Assembly (NCBI GenBank): GCA_019245755.1
Contig: JAFARC010000019.1
Span: 1 to 64,000 of the forward strand
Source: Mycobacteriaceae bacterium
GTDB lineage: Bacteria; Actinomycetota; Actinomycetes; Mycobacteriales; Mycobacteriaceae
DNA: 64,000 nt
Direction of reading: 5' to 3'
Positions 61,492 to 64,000 of the stretch are shown one piece after another; the stretch's first letter is position 1; each line of letters starts with the position of its first letter. The notes under the pieces were generated by a model. It saw only the letters and a list, made by a program, of their open reading frames with translations, did not search any database and was not told the DNA's origin. The translations under genes were made by a program, and so were the position numbers.

Positions 61492-62234
61492 ACCCTGCCG
61501 GATCCTTTCTTCGCGAGTGCTTGTTCGTGGCTACGGTTACCGCAGCGGGTTGCAGGTATGTGAACGGCGGTGGGGCGTTGCCTTAACTTCAAATGGTTAC
61601 GGGGCGAGCAGACGAGCGAAACGTCAACCTCGGGTGGGTCGCTACTACAAGGGCGCTGCATTTCGGCTGGCTGAACAAGTTTCGGTTCTCCCGGATTTCG
61701 GCGCCGCACGACCGGGAATCCACCGGCCGCGAGCGCAGGCGGCACCGCTGCCGTACCGTCCGCAGAACAACCGTGAGCGACCGTGACAGGTAGTGTTTGC
61801 GCCCGCGGACGCTCCGAACGCTCGGCGAGTACCGCCTGCTAGCTCCTGAAAGCGACGGCCCCGATCCGCTGAAGCCGCCGACGCTACCACTGCTACCGCT
61901 GTCACCGCCCCGGCCGTCGCGGCGGTGGCGTTCACGCATGACGGTCTGCTTTCCTGGACGGGGCAGGCGGAGGCGAAATGCCTGGCCGTAATGGTCCGGC
62001 CGGTGATGGCCACGTTCGCCAGTCCGGGCTCGTTGGTTCATCATTATGGCGCGGTCCTTCAAGCGACATACGCACGTGAGTATTCGGGGATAATGACGAC
62101 GATCACCGAAATGCGAACAGCGAATTTTGAACAGCCGCCGCGAATCTGATGGCACGGCGGCCGCTTATCTATCACATCGATTTCGTTTGGTGTAGCACCT
62201 GATTGAGTGACGCCGCTCGTTGTAGGTTGTCGCT
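61492..62234. other. 740-bp region without a supported gene
   Basis: No frame looks convincingly coding. A plus-strand frame from about 61848 to 62149, in other words AVAAVAFTHDGLLSWTGQ to its end, has some protein-like segments but no good start, and could be the 3' remnant of a lost gene. The last 12 nt contain the -10 element of the cyclase gene. Confidence 0.4.
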
Positions 62235-62235
62235 G
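62223..62235 (+). promoter_or_regulatory. -10 hexamer TAGGTT, leaderless promoter for the cyclase gene
   Basis: TAGGTT at 62223-62228 ends 6 nt before the GTG at 62235; no Shine-Dalgarno sequence is present. Confidence 0.45.
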
Positions 62236-63362
62236 TGACGGTGGACGCAGACATCGAGGCGTCAGGTCTGCTTTACGGCCTTGAAGGAAAGGCGCGCCAA
62301 GAGCGCGCAGAGCTGATCGCCTGGTTGCTTGATCGGGGCTTCACCATGGAGCAGATCCGCAAGTCGCGGGCCGCCCCGATGCTGCTGCCCTCGTACCGAG
62401 TCCTGGGTGACGATGGCACGTACGTTTCTGCTCGCCAAATCTGCGAATCCACCGGAATTGAACTAGATCTGCTACAGCGTCTCCAGCGAGCGGCCGGGCT
62501 GCCCCGAATCGAAAATCCCGATGCCGCGGTTCTGCCGAAAGCGGACGTGGAGGCCGCCGCGCGGGCGAAATACTTCCTAGACTTCGGCGCTGAACCCGAT
62601 GATGCGGTTGCCGTGGTACGTGTGCTGGCCGACGGCCTTCGGCGTACTGCGGCGACGATGCGTGAGGCGGGATTTAAGACATGGGTTAAACCAGGCGCAA
62701 GCGAAACCGAGTTGGCGGCGGCGGCAGAGGAAATGGCACGGCGCGCCGCGCCACAGCTCGGACCGATGGTTGAAGCCATGCTCATGCTGCAACTACGCCA
62801 TACGTTTGAAACAGACTGGGTGAGCGCCGCCGAACTCTCTGCCGGGAGGCTGCCGGGTGCTCGCGTGGTGGCGGTGGCATTCGCCGACCTCACTGGTTTC
62901 ACCCGTTTGGGGGAGGCGCTTTCGCCGGAGGAGCTTGAACGGGTCGCCAGCCACTTTGCCAAGATCGCCCATGAAGTGGAGGTCGGTCCGGTCCGATTCG
63001 TCAAAACGATCGGCGATGCCGTGATGTTCGTATGTCCTGAATCCGTTTTGCTCGTCAAGGCAATTCTTGACTTGGTAAACCTTGCGGCGCAGGAGGGTTT
63101 GCCACGACTCCGGGCCGGCGTTGCGGCGGGAGAGGCAGTCAGCCGCGCAGGTGACTGGTTCGGGAAGCCGGTCAATGTGGCGAGCCGCATCACTGCCGTG
63201 GCACGGCCCGGCACTGTGCTCGTCGCGGAGTCGGCGCGCGACACCATCGGTTCCGCTTTCTTCGAGTGGACGCCCGTGGGAACACGTCACCTCAAAGGGG
63301 TGAGGGGTGAAGTAAAGCTGTTCCAAGTGTGCCGCAGCTTGTCCTATGCGCCAACGAACTGA
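62235..63362 (+). CDS. class III adenylate cyclase with autoinhibitory N-terminal domain (Rv1264-like), 375 aa
   Basis: Makes cAMP from ATP. The N-terminal half (1-205) is all-helical and resembles the pH-sensing inhibitory domain of Rv1264. The catalytic domain (210-370) has metal-binding Asp218 in AFADLTGFTRLGE and Asp261 in FVKTIGDAVMFV. Lys257 is a candidate adenine-selecting residue and Asp307 its partner, and the transition-state pair is Asn314/Arg318 in VNVASR. All key residues are present, so it should be active as a homodimer. The start is a leaderless GTG. It is probably regulated by its own N-terminal domain rather than by a partner gene. Confidence 0.92.
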   Translation: MTVDADIEASGLLYGLEGKARQERAELIAWLLDRGFTMEQIRKSRAAPMLLPSYRVLGDDGTYVSARQICESTGIELDLLQRLQRAAGLPRIENPDAAVLPKADVEAAARAKYFLDFGAEPDDAVAVVRVLADGLRRTAATMREAGFKTWVKPGASETELAAAAEEMARRAAPQLGPMVEAMLMLQLRHTFETDWVSAAELSAGRLPGARVVAVAFADLTGFTRLGEALSPEELERVASHFAKIAHEVEVGPVRFVKTIGDAVMFVCPESVLLVKAILDLVNLAAQEGLPRLRAGVAAGEAVSRAGDWFGKPVNVASRITAVARPGTVLVAESARDTIGSAFFEWTPVGTRHLKGVRGEVKLFQVCRSLSYAPTN

Positions 63363-63507
63363 GGCCGTCGACCAGAAGCCGGCTCAAGCCAACATCGGTG
63401 GCGGTCACCAGCCGCGGCCTTCCCAGTCTCTTGTGGCCTACTTCCAGGGGTTACGGCCACATCGGGTTATCGGCCCGAGCGAGCACCATGCTCGCGGACT
63501 CGCAGCG

Positions 63508-64000
63508 TCAGATCTGCTTGTTTTCCCTCTTCAGATCGGTATCCCGGCTCGGTTGCACCCTCTTCGGCTCCCCCGGCATCTTCGGATAGTTCGGCGGGTA
63601 CGGCATATCGCCGAGACCACGCTCCGCATCCGCAGCGGCCATCTCCAGCAGCGGCTCGATGGACTGGGCTTTTGATTCCATGTCCGCCCACGGATCGCCG
63701 CGACGCGCCACCAAGGCGGCCACGGTCGCGATGGTGTAGTCGTCGGGATCGGCATCGGCGAGTTCGCGCCAGGTCAGCGGTGTCGAGACCGTTCCGATGG
63801 GGGTGCGCCGCGCCGAATACGCAGACGCCATGGTGCGGTCACGGGCGTTCTGGTTGAAGTCGATGAAGATTCGCTCGCCGCGCTCTTCCTTCCACCAGGA
63901 CGTCGTCACAGTGCCTGGGCTGCGCCGCTCAACCTCACGCGCCAACGCGATCCCGGCCCGGCGCACCTCGACGAAATCCCGGTTCGCCTCGATCCGCAGG
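63508..64000 (-). CDS. LigD-type DNA polymerase/primase domain protein, C-terminal part (cut by window end)
   Basis: The open frame continues past the window edge. The visible C-terminal 163 residues match the polymerase (PrimPol) domain of LigD-like end-joining proteins: RRAGIALAREVERRSPGTVTT, ERIFIDFNQNARDRTMASAYS, RRTPIGTVSTPLTWREL and LADADPDDYTI. The catalytic carboxylate region is partly visible as IDFNQN. It ends in a charged tail (EPKRVQPSRDTDLKRENKQI). This is probably the counterpart of Rv3730c, a stand-alone LigD-Pol paralogue, which lies a few genes after Rv3723 in M. tuberculosis. The N-terminus is outside the window. Confidence 0.88.
   Translation of the reverse strand, partial: LRIEANRDFVEVRRAGIALAREVERRSPGTVTTSWWKEERGERIFIDFNQNARDRTMASAYSARRTPIGTVSTPLTWRELADADPDDYTIATVAALVARRGDPWADMESKAQSIEPLLEMAAADAERGLGDMPYPPNYPKMPGEPKRVQPSRDTDLKRENKQI

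Noticed and set aside
61010..61786. 258-codon plus-strand frame across the secreted-protein gene
   Set aside because: It overlaps two better-supported genes, is antisense to a clear signal peptide, and has Val/Pro/Gly shadow composition.
61589..62155. 188-codon minus-strand frame upstream of the secreted protein
   Set aside because: Very Arg/Ser-rich with no recognisable domain or start signal; looks like a chance frame in GC-rich DNA.

Overview
The window is high-GC actinobacterial DNA from a member of the Mycobacteriaceae outside the M. tuberculosis complex. Evidence: an MspA-type porin, the complete ergothioneine operon egtABCDE, LucA, RpfB, an IniB-like protein, and long collinearity with the M. 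tuberculosis Rv3688c-Rv3723 segment. Gene order and names were recognised from memory of these families; no search was run.

Layout. 1-5.2 kb: 3' end of an MspA-family porin, a haem-oxygenase-fold iron enzyme followed by convergent CDGSH and PrmC/HemK2-like methyltransferase genes, an F420-type LLM oxidoreductase, and YqeY. 5.3-12.5 kb: Pro-rich membrane protein, DUF4129, DUF4350, MoxR ATPase and DUF58 (translationally coupled), then SpoIIM-like and RDD membrane proteins. 12.6-20.5 kb: antiporter, ParB-like protein, carotenoid oxygenase facing a PadR regulator, SGNH hydrolase, Tat-exported purple acid phosphatase, a second PadR, aldo/keto reductase. 20.5-31.4 kb: glpK, GCS2 ligase, methyltransferase, egtEDCBA (minus strand, all overlapping), PknH-sensor-like secreted protein, Ohr, small membrane protein. 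31.5-48.7 kb: DUF4185 protein, asd-ask, leuA with a candidate leader-peptide attenuator, DnaQ-BRCT, murT-gatD, recR-ybaB, SRPBCC protein, FAD oxidase plus CFA-type methyltransferase pair, dnaX, aspC, 4.5S SRP RNA, tRNA-Ser(GGA), lucA. The ami1 gene that lies next to ybaB in M. tuberculosis is missing here.

48.7-53.25 kb carries a lipoprotein CocE/NonD hydrolase, an NAD(P)-dependent dehydrogenase and a LipE-like serine hydrolase. From about 53.25 to 62.2 kb the sequence becomes gene-poor, repeat-rich and less strongly high-GC. This looks like an accessory envelope island: degenerate IS material, an IS1182-type transposase fragment that reads in frame into a full RpfB, an IniB-like protein with five 13-residue Asp/His/Arg repeats, two small secreted proteins and a DUF7159-like actin-fold membrane protein. 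A Rv1264-like adenylate cyclase and the C-terminal part of a LigD-type polymerase close the window.

Across the window at least nine genes and one leader peptide have a TANNNT -10 hexamer ending 6-7 nt before an ATG/GTG, the signature of leaderless mycobacterial transcripts. It helped to choose several starts. The strongest candidates for something new are the transposase-RpfB fusion, the charged-repeat IniB paralogue, and the leaderless leader peptide with nested hairpins before leuA.
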